Shown: positions 18,147 through 27,206 of the stretch, in pieces
Position numbering within the stretch: the first letter of the stretch is position 1
Layout of the letters: every line of letters starts with the position of its first letter
Source: Massilia phosphatilytica
GTDB taxonomy: Bacteria > Pseudomonadota > Gammaproteobacteria > Burkholderiales > Burkholderiaceae_D
NCBI RefSeq assembly: GCF_002968015.1
Contig: NZ_PUIP01000004.1
Span: forward strand, 372,001 to 436,000
Length of the DNA stretch: 64,000 bases
Direction of reading: 5' to 3'
Notes under the pieces: generated by a model
Told to the model about the DNA's origin: nothing
What the model saw: the letters and a program-made list of their open reading frames with translations, nothing else
Databases searched by the model: none
Program-made: the position numbers and the translations under genes

Positions 18147-18179
18147 TAATATATTAGGCATACCATCCTGATATATCAG
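18147..18179. promoter_or_regulatory. Palindromic operator/promoter region before uxaC
   Basis: Three elements lie head to tail here: TAATATATTA (perfect palindrome, 18147-18156), GGCATACCAT (18157-18166, one mismatch from GGTATACCAT, the half-palindrome type bound by some GntR-family uronate regulators), and CTGATATATCAG (perfect 12-bp palindrome, 18168-18179). They stand 26 bases before the uxaC start in the divergent region. The GntR protein encoded at the end of the operon is the obvious candidate ligand-responsive repressor; binding is inferred. Confidence 0.5.
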
Positions 18180-18205
18180 ATCAGCCACCCAAGGAGCAAC
18201 ACGCT

Positions 18206-19600
18206 ATGAACGCCTTCATGGACCGGGATTTCCTCCTCACCACCGACGTCGCCCGCAAGCTGTACCACGAGGTTGCCGCCGACCTGCCGGTCATCGACTA
18301 CCACTCGCACCTTCAGCAGGGCGAGATCGCCGAACGCAAGACCTTCCGCAACATCGCCGAGTTGTGGCTCGGCGGCGACCACTACAAATGGCGTTTGATG
18401 CGCACGGCCGGCGTACCGGAGGAATACTGCACGGGCGACCGCTCGGACAAGGAGAAATTCCTGGCCTTCTGCAAGGTGCTGCCGCTCGCCATCGGCAATC
18501 CCATCTACCACTGGAGCCACCTGGAACTGCGCCGCATCTTCGGCATCGACCTGGTCATCAACGAGAAGAACGCGGAAGCGATCTGGGAACACGCCAACGC
18601 CAAGCTGGCCACGATGGACACGTGGACCTTCCTGGAGCAGGCGAAAGTGGAAGTCGCCTGCACGACGGACGACCCGGCCGACGACCTGCTGCAGCATGCC
18701 GAGATCGCGCAATCGGCACTGAAGACCCGCGTGCTGCCGGCCTACCGTCCGGACAAGGCCATGCGCATCAACAATCCGGGGTTCACCGACTATGTCGCGC
18801 GCCTGGCGGACGTCGCCGGTGTGAAGATCGATTCGTTCGCCTCGCTGATCGCCGCGCTGGCCAACCGCGTGGAATACTTCCATGCGCGCGGCGGCCGCAT
18901 CTCCGACCACGCCATCGACATCCCGCTGCCGACGGTCGCGGCGACGCCCGATCAGCTGGACGGCCTGTTCGCCAAGCGCATGAACGGCGAGCTGCTGGGC
19001 GACCTGGAACAGTCGCAATACCTGCGCGGCCTGCTGGAAGCCATCGGGGCGGTCTACGCGAAGTACGACTGGACGATGTGCTTCCACATCGGCGCCATGC
19101 GCAACAATAACCAGCGTATGCTGGAGACCCTGGGTCCGGATACCGGCTTCGATTCGATCTCGGACATGACGACCAGTAACGGCCTCGTGGCGCTGCTGTC
19201 CGCGCTGGACGCCGATAAACAACTGCCGAAGACGATGCTGTTCAACCTGAATCCGGCGATGAACGAGGTGCTGTCGACCATGATCGGCAACTTCCAGGAC
19301 GGCAGCGTGGCCGGCAAGGTGCAGTTCGGCCCGGCCTGGTGGTTCAACGACCACAAGCTCGGCAACCTGAACCAGATCCTCGCGTTCGGCAACCACTCCG
19401 TACTGGGCATCTTCGTGGGCATGGTGACGGACTCGCGCAGCTTCGCGTCGTACCCGCGGCATGACTACTTCCGCCGCCTCGTGTGCCGCCAGCTGGGCGA
19501 GTGGGTCGCCGCTGGCGAATACCCGGAAGACTTCGATGCGCTGGCGACCATCGTGCGCGGTATCTGCTACGAAAACGCCAAGAACTACTTCAAGCTCTGA
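18206..19600 (+). CDS. uxaC: Glucuronate/galacturonate isomerase
   Basis: UxaC catalyses the first step of hexuronate catabolism, D-glucuronate to D-fructuronate and D-galacturonate to D-tagaturonate, in the cytosol. The 464 residues match the usual length. Recognisable stretches are VIDYHSHLQQGEIAE with the metal-binding HxH pattern, EELWLGGDHYKWR-like sequence at about 50-65, and MCFHIGAMRNNNQRML. AAGGAG lies eight bases before the ATG. It is the first gene of a six-gene operon; uxaA follows after ten bases. A palindromic stretch just upstream is the likely control site. Confidence 0.95.
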   Translation: MNAFMDRDFLLTTDVARKLYHEVAADLPVIDYHSHLQQGEIAERKTFRNIAELWLGGDHYKWRLMRTAGVPEEYCTGDRSDKEKFLAFCKVLPLAIGNPIYHWSHLELRRIFGIDLVINEKNAEAIWEHANAKLATMDTWTFLEQAKVEVACTTDDPADDLLQHAEIAQSALKTRVLPAYRPDKAMRINNPGFTDYVARLADVAGVKIDSFASLIAALANRVEYFHARGGRISDHAIDIPLPTVAATPDQLDGLFAKRMNGELLGDLEQSQYLRGLLEAIGAVYAKYDWTMCFHIGAMRNNNQRMLETLGPDTGFDSISDMTTSNGLVALLSALDADKQLPKTMLFNLNPAMNEVLSTMIGNFQDGSVAGKVQFGPAWWFNDHKLGNLNQILAFGNHSVLGIFVGMVTDSRSFASYPRHDYFRRLVCRQLGEWVAAGEYPEDFDALATIVRGICYENAKNYFKL

Positions 19601-19610
19601 TTGGGCAACC

Positions 19611-21209
19611 ATGCAAAAAGTAATCTGCATTCACCCGGACGACAGCATGCTGGTCGCGCTGACCGACCTGGCGCCGGGTGACGTCGTGACGTGGAACGGG
19701 GAGAACGTCCTCATCTCCACGCCGATCAAGACCAAGCACAAGCTGGCGCGCCGCGCCTTCGCCGAAGGCGACCTGCTGACCATGTACGGCGTCGTCGTCG
19801 GCAAGGCCACCCAGCCGATCCGCAAGGGGGAGGCCGTCACGACGGACAACCTGGCGCACTACGCGTCCGAGGTCGAAATCGGAGAATCGAAGCCCTACAG
19901 CTGGACGCCGCCGGATGTGTCGGACCTGACGGAAGCGACGTTCGATGGCGTCGTGCGCGCGGACGGGCGCGTGGGCACGGCCAACTACTGGCTGATCTTC
20001 CCGCTCGTCTTCTGCGAAAACCGCAACGTGGAGCACCTGCGCAATGCGCTGGAAGGTCCGCTCGGTTATTCCACCAACGATCTCGCGTCCCTGACGTTCC
20101 AGCTGCTTGGCGAAGACATGGAGGCGCCAAAGCCTGTGGTCCGTCCATTCCCCAACGTGGACGGCGTGCGCATCATCACGCACAACGGCGGCTGCGGCGG
20201 CACGCGCGCGGACGCACGCTCGCTGTGCAAGATCCTGGCCGCGTATGCCGACCACCCGAACGTGGCCGGCATCACGGTGTTCTCGCTGGGCTGCCAGAAC
20301 GCACAGATCGGCATGTTCAAGGATGCCCTCGCGAAGCAGAACCCGGACTTCGACAAGCCCGTGCTGATCTACGAGCAGCAGCAATGGGACAGCGAAGAGA
20401 AGATGATGAAGGCGGTGCTGCAGGACACGCTGACGCACCTGAAGGAAGCGAACAAGGTGCAGCGCCAGCCGATGCCGCTGTCGCACCTCAAGATCGGCGT
20501 GAAGTGCGGCGGCTCGGACGGCTTTTCCGGCATCTCGGCTAATCCGGCCATGGGCTATGTGTCGGACATGGTGGTGGCCGTCGGCGGTTCGTCCATCCTC
20601 GCCGAGTTCCCGGAACTGTGCGGCGTGGAGGCGTCGCTGATCGAGCGCTGCGTCGAGGACGACGACAAGCGCCGCTTCCTCGGCATGATGCGCGACTTCG
20701 AACAGCGCGCGCTGGCCGTCGGCACGCATTTCGCGGACAACCCGAGCCCCGGCAATATCCGCGACGGCCTGATCACCGATGCGATGAAATCGGCCGGCGC
20801 CGCGAAGAAGGGCGGCACGTCGCCGATCGTCTCCGTGCTGGACTATGGCGAGCAGACCGACAAACAGGGATTGTCTCTGCTGTGCACCCCGGGCGGCGAC
20901 GTCGAATCCGTCACCGGCATCGTGGCGTCGGGCGCGAACGTCGTGCTGTTCTCGACGGGCCTGGGCACGCCGACCGGCAACCCGATCGTGCCCGTGCTGA
21001 AAATCTCCAGCAACAGCCGCGTGGCCTCGAAACTGGCCGACCTGATCGACTACGACTGCGGTCCGATCATCGAAGGCAAGCCGCTGCCCGAGGTGGCGAA
21101 AGGCCTGTTCGACATGGTCGTCGCGACGGCGGGCGGGCAGTACAAGTGCAAGGCCGACCGGCTGCAGCAATACGACTTCATTTTCTGGAAACGCGATATT
21201 TCGCTGTAA
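19611..21209 (+). CDS. uxaA: Altronate dehydratase
   Basis: UxaA dehydrates D-altronate to 2-keto-3-deoxy-D-gluconate in the galacturonate branch. The product has 532 residues, slightly longer than E. coli UxaA. The N-terminal SAF-like domain (about 1-95) is followed by the large catalytic domain with VGTANYWLIFPLVFCENRN, HNGGCGGTRAD and VKCGGSDGFSGISANPAMG, whose cysteines are likely iron ligands. The ATG at 19611 is used; a longer frame back to 19461 only overlaps uxaC. Nine bases separate it from uxaB. Confidence 0.93.
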   Translation: MQKVICIHPDDSMLVALTDLAPGDVVTWNGENVLISTPIKTKHKLARRAFAEGDLLTMYGVVVGKATQPIRKGEAVTTDNLAHYASEVEIGESKPYSWTPPDVSDLTEATFDGVVRADGRVGTANYWLIFPLVFCENRNVEHLRNALEGPLGYSTNDLASLTFQLLGEDMEAPKPVVRPFPNVDGVRIITHNGGCGGTRADARSLCKILAAYADHPNVAGITVFSLGCQNAQIGMFKDALAKQNPDFDKPVLIYEQQQWDSEEKMMKAVLQDTLTHLKEANKVQRQPMPLSHLKIGVKCGGSDGFSGISANPAMGYVSDMVVAVGGSSILAEFPELCGVEASLIERCVEDDDKRRFLGMMRDFEQRALAVGTHFADNPSPGNIRDGLITDAMKSAGAAKKGGTSPIVSVLDYGEQTDKQGLSLLCTPGGDVESVTGIVASGANVVLFSTGLGTPTGNPIVPVLKISSNSRVASKLADLIDYDCGPIIEGKPLPEVAKGLFDMVVATAGGQYKCKADRLQQYDFIFWKRDISL

Positions 21210-21218
21210 GGGCAACCC

Positions 21219-22646
21219 ATGACTCAACTCCGTCGTACCACCCCGTTCGCACTGCCCGTCAAGATCCTGCAGTTCGGGCAAGGTAATTTCATGCGCGGCT
21301 TCCTCGACTGGCAAATCGACCTTTTGAACGAGCGCACCGGCCTGAAAGCCGGCGTCGTCGTCGTGCGCCCGCGCGGGGGCTCGGCCACGCCGCTGCTGGA
21401 TATACAGGACGGCCTGTTCACCGTGCTCGTGCGCGGGCTCGACGAGGCAGGGCTGCCGGTCAAGCAGTATCGCAAGGTCGAGTGCGTGCAGCGCGAGATC
21501 GACCCGGCCACCATGTATGCCGACTACCTGGCCCAGGCCACGAACCCCGAGCTGCGTTTCATCGTCTCCAACACGACGGAGGCGGGCATCGTCGTCAACG
21601 ACACGGACCGCGCCACCGACGCGCCGCCGGTGACGTTCCCCGCCAAGCTCACGCAGCTGCTGTTCGCCCGCTACGAGGCCTTCCAGGGTGCGCAGGACAA
21701 GGGCCTGATCCTGCTGCCGTGCGAATTGATCGACAAGAACGGCGAGGCATTGAAGAACGCCGTGCTGCACTACGCGCGCCTGTGGGCGCTGCCGGCCGGC
21801 TTCGCAGCGTGGATCGGCGACGCCTGCACGTTCTGCAATACGCTCGTCGACCGCATCGTCACCGGCTATCCGGCCGCCGACGCGGCCCAGATCGAGCAGG
21901 AACTGGGCTACAAGGATCCGTTCCTCGTGGCGGCCGAGTTCTACTACCTGTTCGTGATCCAGGGCCCGGCCTCCGTCGGAGAAGAACTGAAGCTGGCGGG
22001 CGCGGATCTCAACGTGAAGCTCGTCGACGACATCACGCCGTACAAGAAGCGCAAGGTCGGCATCCTGAACGGCGGCCACACGACCCTCGTGCCCGTCGCG
22101 CTGCTGGCCGGCCTGGAAGCCGTCGGCCCGGCCGTCGACGACGCGCAGGTGGGTGCGTTCCTGCGCGCCGCCATCGATGACGAGATCATCCCCGCGCTGG
22201 AGATGGACCGCGCGGAACTGGAAGCCTTCGCCGCCGACGTGCTGCGCCGCTTCCGCAACCCGGCCATCCACCACCGGCTCGCGTCGATCGCGCTGAACAG
22301 CTGGAGCAAGTTCGCCGCCCGCGTGCTGCCGCAACTGCTGCGCTACGCGGAACTGCATGATGGCCGCCTGCCGCGCCGCCTCATGCTGGCGATGGCCGCG
22401 ACGATGGTGCTGTACCGCGGCGGCGTCATCGGCCTCGCCGACGATCCCGCGACGCTGGCCTGGTTCCGTGCCGGCTGGGACAAGGTAGCGAATGGCGAAT
22501 GGACGCTGGACGACCTGGCCCGCGGCTGGCTCGCCCACGCCGCGCTGTGGGGCAGGGACCTCAATGCCGTACCGGGCTTGGCCGCGCAACTGGCCGAAAA
22601 CCTGCGCGACATCGAAGGGCAGGGCATCCGCGCGCTGCTGGCGTAA
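21219..22646 (+). CDS. uxaB: Tagaturonate reductase (altronate oxidoreductase)
   Basis: UxaB reduces D-tagaturonate to D-altronate with NADH, between UxaC and UxaA. The 475-residue protein opens with the Rossmann-type KILQFGQGNFMRGFLDWQID and contains FIVSNTTEAGI and KKRKVGILNGGHTTLVPVALL, typical of the mannitol dehydrogenase/uronate oxidoreductase family, with the catalytic lysine in the latter region. Fructuronate reductase (UxuB) is a relative; the tagaturonate call rests on sequence character and on the neighbouring uxaA. A hairpin-rich gap of 92 bases follows before the transporter. Confidence 0.92.
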   Translation: MTQLRRTTPFALPVKILQFGQGNFMRGFLDWQIDLLNERTGLKAGVVVVRPRGGSATPLLDIQDGLFTVLVRGLDEAGLPVKQYRKVECVQREIDPATMYADYLAQATNPELRFIVSNTTEAGIVVNDTDRATDAPPVTFPAKLTQLLFARYEAFQGAQDKGLILLPCELIDKNGEALKNAVLHYARLWALPAGFAAWIGDACTFCNTLVDRIVTGYPAADAAQIEQELGYKDPFLVAAEFYYLFVIQGPASVGEELKLAGADLNVKLVDDITPYKKRKVGILNGGHTTLVPVALLAGLEAVGPAVDDAQVGAFLRAAIDDEIIPALEMDRAELEAFAADVLRRFRNPAIHHRLASIALNSWSKFAARVLPQLLRYAELHDGRLPRRLMLAMAATMVLYRGGVIGLADDPATLAWFRAGWDKVANGEWTLDDLARGWLAHAALWGRDLNAVPGLAAQLAENLRDIEGQGIRALLA

Positions 22647-22672
22647 GCCACCGACGATCAACGAAAGAAGAA

Positions 22673-22725
22673 GCCGCGGGCGCATGCGCCCAGCGGCTCG
22701 GCATTTTGCGCGCCTAAAAAGGCGC
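22673..22725 (+). promoter_or_regulatory. Two hairpins in the uxaB-transporter gap
   Basis: The gap holds a GC-rich hairpin (22673-22697) built on the 14-bp palindrome 22678-22691, with outer GCCGC/GCGGC arms, followed within six bases by TTTT. A second small stem, GCGCC/GGCGC around TAAAAA (22710-22725), sits immediately before the AGGAGGAG ribosome binding site of the transporter. The first could act as a leaky terminator or RNA-processing barrier that sets transporter expression below the enzymes; this is inference. Confidence 0.45.
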
Positions 22726-22738
22726 AGGAGGAGACAAC

Positions 22739-24034
22739 ATGAGCAAAATGAAGGGCATGCGCTGGTGGATGGTGGGGCTGGTCACGCTGGGCCTGATCGT
22801 CAACTACCTCGCACGCAACACACTGTCGGTCGCGGCGCCGACCATGATGGCCGACCTGCACATCGACACGAAGGAATACTCGTACATCGTCGTCGCGTGG
22901 CAGATCTGCTACGCCGTCATGCAGCCCGTCGCCGGCTTCGTGCTGGACGCGATCGGCACCAAGATCGGCTTCGCGGTGTTCGCGTTCGCATGGTCGCTGG
23001 CCTGCGCCTGCGCGGCGCTGGCATCCGGCTGGCAGAGCATGGCGTTTTTCCGCGGCCTGCTGGGGCTGACGGAAGCGGCGGGCATCCCCGCCGGCGTCAA
23101 GGCGACGACGGAATGGTTCCCGGCGAAGGAACGCTCGGTCGCGATCGGCTGGTTCAACATCGGCTCGTCGATCGGCGCCCTGTGCGCGCCGCCGCTCGTC
23201 GTATGGGCGATCCTGCACGCCGGCTGGAAGTCGGCGTTCGTCATCGTCGGCGTGCTGGGCATCGCCTGGACCCTGCTGTGGACCGTGTTCTACAAGCACC
23301 CGCGCGACCAGAAACTGCTGTCCGACGCAGAACGCGACCACATCCTGTCCGGCCAGGAGGCGAAGCACCAGGACGGTAGCGCGAAAGCGTCGTGGCGCCA
23401 GATCGTGAGGAACCGGAATTTCTGGTCGATCGCGATCCCGCGCTTCCTGTCCGAGCCGGCCTGGCAGACGTTCAACGCGTGGATCCCGCTGTACATGGCG
23501 ACCGAGCGCCACATGGACCTGAAGGAGATCGCGGCGTTCGCCTGGCTGCCGTTCCTTGCCGCGGACATCGGCTGCGTGCTGGGCGGCTACCTGTCGCCGT
23601 TCGTGCACCGCCACTTCAATGTGTCGCTGTTCGCGTCACGTAAATGGGTGATGGCGTTCGGCTCCCTGTGCATGATCGCGCCGGGCTGCATCGGCCTCGT
23701 GGCGAGCCCGTACACGGCGATTTTCCTCCTGTGTATCGGCGGCTTCGCGCACCAGACGCTGTCCGGTGCGCTGTACGCGATCACGTCGGACGTCTTCGGC
23801 AAGCACGAAGTGGCGACGGCGACGGGCCTGGCCGGCATGTCAGGCTACCTGGGTGCGACCGTGTTCACGCTGGTGTTCGGCGTGCTGGTCACGCACGTGG
23901 GCTACAGCCCGATGTTCGTCGTGCTGGCCGTGTTCGACGTGCTGGCGGCGATCGTCGTGTGGACACTGGTCCGGGACGGCGGTCCGCGCACGCCGCTCAA
24001 AACAGATGCCCCCGCCGTGGCCGGCATCCGGTAA
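22739..24034 (+). CDS. MFS transporter, anion:cation symporter (ExuT-like hexuronate) family
   Basis: This is a 431-residue inner-membrane symporter with about twelve hydrophobic helices. It opens with RWWMVGLVTLGLIVNYLARN and TLSVAAPTMMADL, typical of the ACS family that includes ExuT and GarP. It has EWFPAKERSVAIGWFNIGSSIGA in the first half. Its place inside the uxa operon makes galacturonate/glucuronate the probable substrate, but I leave the symbol blank because the specificity is from context. AGGAGGAG gives a strong ribosome binding site. kdgK follows after 33 bases. Confidence 0.9.
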   Translation: MSKMKGMRWWMVGLVTLGLIVNYLARNTLSVAAPTMMADLHIDTKEYSYIVVAWQICYAVMQPVAGFVLDAIGTKIGFAVFAFAWSLACACAALASGWQSMAFFRGLLGLTEAAGIPAGVKATTEWFPAKERSVAIGWFNIGSSIGALCAPPLVVWAILHAGWKSAFVIVGVLGIAWTLLWTVFYKHPRDQKLLSDAERDHILSGQEAKHQDGSAKASWRQIVRNRNFWSIAIPRFLSEPAWQTFNAWIPLYMATERHMDLKEIAAFAWLPFLAADIGCVLGGYLSPFVHRHFNVSLFASRKWVMAFGSLCMIAPGCIGLVASPYTAIFLLCIGGFAHQTLSGALYAITSDVFGKHEVATATGLAGMSGYLGATVFTLVFGVLVTHVGYSPMFVVLAVFDVLAAIVVWTLVRDGGPRTPLKTDAPAVAGIR

Positions 24035-24067
24035 ACTCTCCGGGCTACATTCACATAAGGACAAACG

Positions 24068-25015
24068 ATGGGCGCACACACCGTCTACGCGATCGGCGAA
24101 TGCATGATCGAACTGCAGAAGCATGGCGAGCAAGGCTCGATGGATTACCGCTTCGGCGGCGACACGCTGAACACGGCCGTGTACATGGCCCGCCTGCTCG
24201 ATCCGGCGGTCGCGAACGTCGCCTACGTCACGGGCCTCGGCACGGACGGCATGTCGGCCGAGATGCTGGCCGCGTGGGAACGCGAAGGCATTGCCACCGC
24301 CAGCGTGCTGCGCCTGCCGGACCGCCTGCCGGGCATCTACATGATCGAGACGGACCCGGATGGCGAACGCCGCTTCCACTACTGGCGCCGCGATTCCGCC
24401 GCACGCCACTGGATGGCGGCGCCGGGCGCGCAGCGCGTGCTCGCGCAACTGGCCGAGGCGCGCATGGTGTACCTGTCCGGCATCAGCGTCGCGATCCTGG
24501 CGCCGGACGACCGCGACCGGCTGATCGCGACACTGGCCCAGTGCCGCGCGGCGGGCGGCAAGGTCGTGTTCGACAACAACTACCGGCCGCGCCTGTGGGA
24601 GAGCCCGGATACGGCGCGGGACGTCTACGGCCGCGTGCTCGCCCATGCCGACATCGCGCTGCTCACGCTGGACGACGAGGTCGCGCTGTACGGCCCGGGC
24701 GACGCGCACGACGCGATCGCACGCACGCGTACGCTCGGCGTGAGCGAAGTGGTCGTCAAGTGCGGCGGCGAGCCCGCTGTCGTCTGGCATGACGGCACGC
24801 TGCACGAGGTGGCGCCGGAGCCGGTGACGAACGTGATCGACACGACGGCCGCCGGCGACTCGTTCGGCGCCGGCTACATGGCGGCGCGCCTGTCGGGCAA
24901 GGGGCCGGAGGACGCGGCGCGCGCCGGGCACCGTCTCGCCGGCACCGTGATCCGTCACCGCGGCGCGATCATCCCGCGCGACGCGATGCCGGATTCGCTA
25001 CACTTCCGGCCATGA
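24068..25015 (+). CDS. kdgK: 2-keto-3-deoxygluconate kinase (PfkB family)
   Basis: KdgK phosphorylates 2-keto-3-deoxygluconate, the product of UxaA, to the 6-phosphate that enters the Entner-Doudoroff pathway. The 315-residue protein carries the PfkB signatures: FGGDTLNTAVYMARL near the N-terminus, FDNNYRPRLW in the middle and DTTAAGDSFGAGY near the C-terminus, with catalytic base D264. The NNYRPRLW region is characteristic of KDG kinases. AAGGA lies before the ATG. The stop overlaps the GntR gene start by four bases (ATGA). Confidence 0.9.
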   Translation: MGAHTVYAIGECMIELQKHGEQGSMDYRFGGDTLNTAVYMARLLDPAVANVAYVTGLGTDGMSAEMLAAWEREGIATASVLRLPDRLPGIYMIETDPDGERRFHYWRRDSAARHWMAAPGAQRVLAQLAEARMVYLSGISVAILAPDDRDRLIATLAQCRAAGGKVVFDNNYRPRLWESPDTARDVYGRVLAHADIALLTLDDEVALYGPGDAHDAIARTRTLGVSEVVVKCGGEPAVVWHDGTLHEVAPEPVTNVIDTTAAGDSFGAGYMAARLSGKGPEDAARAGHRLAGTVIRHRGAIIPRDAMPDSLHFRP

Positions 25016-25737
25016 ACCACCAGGCCCCACCCAATCCGGTGACCGAGGCGGAGAGCGGCCTGAGCGCGTCGCGCCGCGTCTACCTGTGCCTGCGCCGGCG
25101 CATCGTCGGGATGGACATGCTGCCCGGCACGCGCGTCGTGGAGCGCGACATCGCCGAGGAGTTCGGCACGAGCCGCACCCCGGTACACGAGGCCGTGCAG
25201 CGTCTGGCGGACGAAGGCCTGATCGAGATCGTGCCGCGCTCCGGCACGTTCGTCGCGCGCATCCCGCTCGACGCGCTGGACGAAGCCAACCTCGTGCGCC
25301 ACGCGCTGGAGACGGCGATCATCGAAAAGGCGGCGGAACGTGTCGGGCCCGACGATACGGCGCGCCTGCGCGCGATCCTGGCCGAGCAGGAGGCCGCCAT
25401 CACCGCCAACGACTTCGCCACGTTCCACCACACGGACGAGCGCTTCCACGCGCTGCTGGCCGAGCTGTCCGGCTATCCGGGCGTGTGGCCGATCATCCAG
25501 CAGGCCAAGACGCAGATGGACCGCTACCGCCAACTGACGCTGCCGCTGGAAGGCCGCATGGCCGGCGTGCTGGAAGAGCACCGGGCCGTCGTCGATGCCA
25601 TCGAGGCGCGCGACCCGGCCCGCGCCGTGGCCGCCATGCGCGAACACCTCGACCATGTGATGCCCGTGCTCGAAATCACCCGCAAGCTGCGGCCGGAATT
25701 CTTCACCACCCACCTCGATACCCGCCCGGCACGTTGA
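25012..25737 (+). CDS. GntR-family (FCD) transcriptional regulator, probable uronate-operon regulator
   Basis: This 241-residue DNA-binding protein has an N-terminal winged helix (about 20-85: LCLRRRIVGMDMLPGTRVVERDIAEEF, GTSRTPVHEAVQRLADEGLIE, RSGTFVARI) and a C-terminal all-helical FCD ligand domain with metal-type residues in FHHTDERFH and the last helix MREHLDH. It is coupled to kdgK by a four-base overlap, so it is made with the operon it probably controls. The ligand is likely a hexuronate or KDG. The palindromes before uxaC are candidate sites. Confidence 0.88.
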   Translation: MNHQAPPNPVTEAESGLSASRRVYLCLRRRIVGMDMLPGTRVVERDIAEEFGTSRTPVHEAVQRLADEGLIEIVPRSGTFVARIPLDALDEANLVRHALETAIIEKAAERVGPDDTARLRAILAEQEAAITANDFATFHHTDERFHALLAELSGYPGVWPIIQQAKTQMDRYRQLTLPLEGRMAGVLEEHRAVVDAIEARDPARAVAAMREHLDHVMPVLEITRKLRPEFFTTHLDTRPAR

Positions 25738-25801
25738 CGAGGTTCGCTCCGTGCGACCGATTTGTTACCATGGTGGCTTGTACACTTTGATGAAGTCAGC
25801 C

Positions 25802-27046
25802 ATGCCCAACAACAAGCGCCCGGCCAAGGGCCCGTCGACCCAGCCCAATCGAGGATCGGCCAAGACGGCCAGGACGGCCAAGCCGGTAGAAGCGGATCCC
25901 GAGGAACTGGCCCAGAACCTCGTCGACCTGGCGCTCGAGATCACCGAGCGCGACTCGCCCGACGCGGCCACGCTCACCGCGCGCCAGGAAGAACTGACCG
26001 TGCTCGTCCGCCGGATGCTGCGGCGCAGGCACGACGATGTCCTGTACGGCGCCATCGAGGTGGCGAAATACACGGACCCCGACTGCTGCCGCCTGCTGCG
26101 CGAGCGTGTGGAAGAGGAAGCCGCGACGTACCACGTGCGCGGCGACGACGAGGTCGAACTGGAAATCGACGCGTTCATGATCCCGCTGTTCGTGCACAGC
26201 ACGGGCGGCCTCGTGCAGGAAGACGTGTTCCGCGACGACGCCGATTTCGAGGCGCTGATGGACAGTTTCCGCCAGTCCGGCCTCGCCAGTGCCGCCACCC
26301 GCATCGTGCTCGTGCGCCACCTGTACGACCTGGACGCCGTCGACCGCATCCGCTACAGCGACTTGCAGGAGATGCTGCGCGAAGCGGGGCAGGCGATGCG
26401 GTCGCGCAAACTCGTGGCCACGCCCGCCATCGCGGCCAGCATGCGGCCGTGGATCGGCGGCGACTACGAGCCCGAGGACGAGGCGATGGAACTGCGCTTC
26501 CTGTTCGGCTTCGCGCTGAAGCCGGTCGACGACGCGTTCTACAAGGTGCCGTCCGGCGAGGCGGCGTCGGACGCCTATTTCGAAGGCCGCATGGCGCGCT
26601 ACCGCATGTGGGCTGGCAGCGTGTCGCCGCTGCTGCAGCGCTGCCTGTCGCGCCATCCGGCCGAGATCGAACTGAATTTCCTGTACCAGGACCTGTTCTA
26701 TGGCGCCAAGGAACAGGGCGTGGGCGAACTGTCGATGCTGGCCACGCTGGCCGAGGTCAACCAGAAACTGGACGAGCAGCAGCGCGCGCCGGATCGCATC
26801 AAGGCCGTCGTGGCACCGGTGGAGGCGAATGGCGAACCTGTGCTGCGCATTAACCTGTACCGGCTGGACGGCGGCGCGCCGATCGCAACCGTCGACAAGC
26901 CGCTCGACCTGGCCGCGCACCTGGAAGCCGAGCTGGAAGACTTGTGCGATGCGCTGGGCACGGTCGGCCTCGACGGCGTCCTGCTGGCCCGCGGCTTCGA
27001 CGCTGCGGGTGAGCCGGAAGACGCGGAACCCTATCTTTCGGCCTGA
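25802..27046 (+). CDS. DUF2863-type conserved protein
   Basis: I recognise this as probably the DUF2863 family, restricted largely to Burkholderiales, with no known function. From the chosen start it has 414 residues, no signal peptide and no transmembrane segment. The first 35 residues are basic and low in complexity; the rest is acidic, with regular amphipathic helices and a RRMLRRRHDDVLYGAIEVAKY stretch. The start is uncertain: ATG at 25802 or ATG at 25790 give similar proteins and neither has a strong ribosome binding site. It stands alone between the uronate operon and the LytS/LytTR pair. Confidence 0.7.
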   Translation: MPNNKRPAKGPSTQPNRGSAKTARTAKPVEADPEELAQNLVDLALEITERDSPDAATLTARQEELTVLVRRMLRRRHDDVLYGAIEVAKYTDPDCCRLLRERVEEEAATYHVRGDDEVELEIDAFMIPLFVHSTGGLVQEDVFRDDADFEALMDSFRQSGLASAATRIVLVRHLYDLDAVDRIRYSDLQEMLREAGQAMRSRKLVATPAIAASMRPWIGGDYEPEDEAMELRFLFGFALKPVDDAFYKVPSGEAASDAYFEGRMARYRMWAGSVSPLLQRCLSRHPAEIELNFLYQDLFYGAKEQGVGELSMLATLAEVNQKLDEQQRAPDRIKAVVAPVEANGEPVLRINLYRLDGGAPIATVDKPLDLAAHLEAELEDLCDALGTVGLDGVLLARGFDAAGEPEDAEPYLSA

Positions 27047-27206
27047 CAAGGATACAGGCGGCGGGGCGGAGGCGGCTGGCTCCTCCGGCCGTCCAGGCCC
27101 GAAAAAACGCATTCATGCCGCGGGCTTACCCCTTCGTCGCATCGTCCGCCGGGGCATCATGGCGTCGCTAGAATGATCCCTTGTCGAACGTTACAAGGAG
27201 GTTCTC

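Noticed and set aside
19590..22685. 1031-residue open frame on the minus strand across uxaA and uxaB
   Set aside because: It is antisense to two well-supported enzymes, has Arg/Gln/Val-rich composition typical of GC-rich shadow frames and no recognisable domain.
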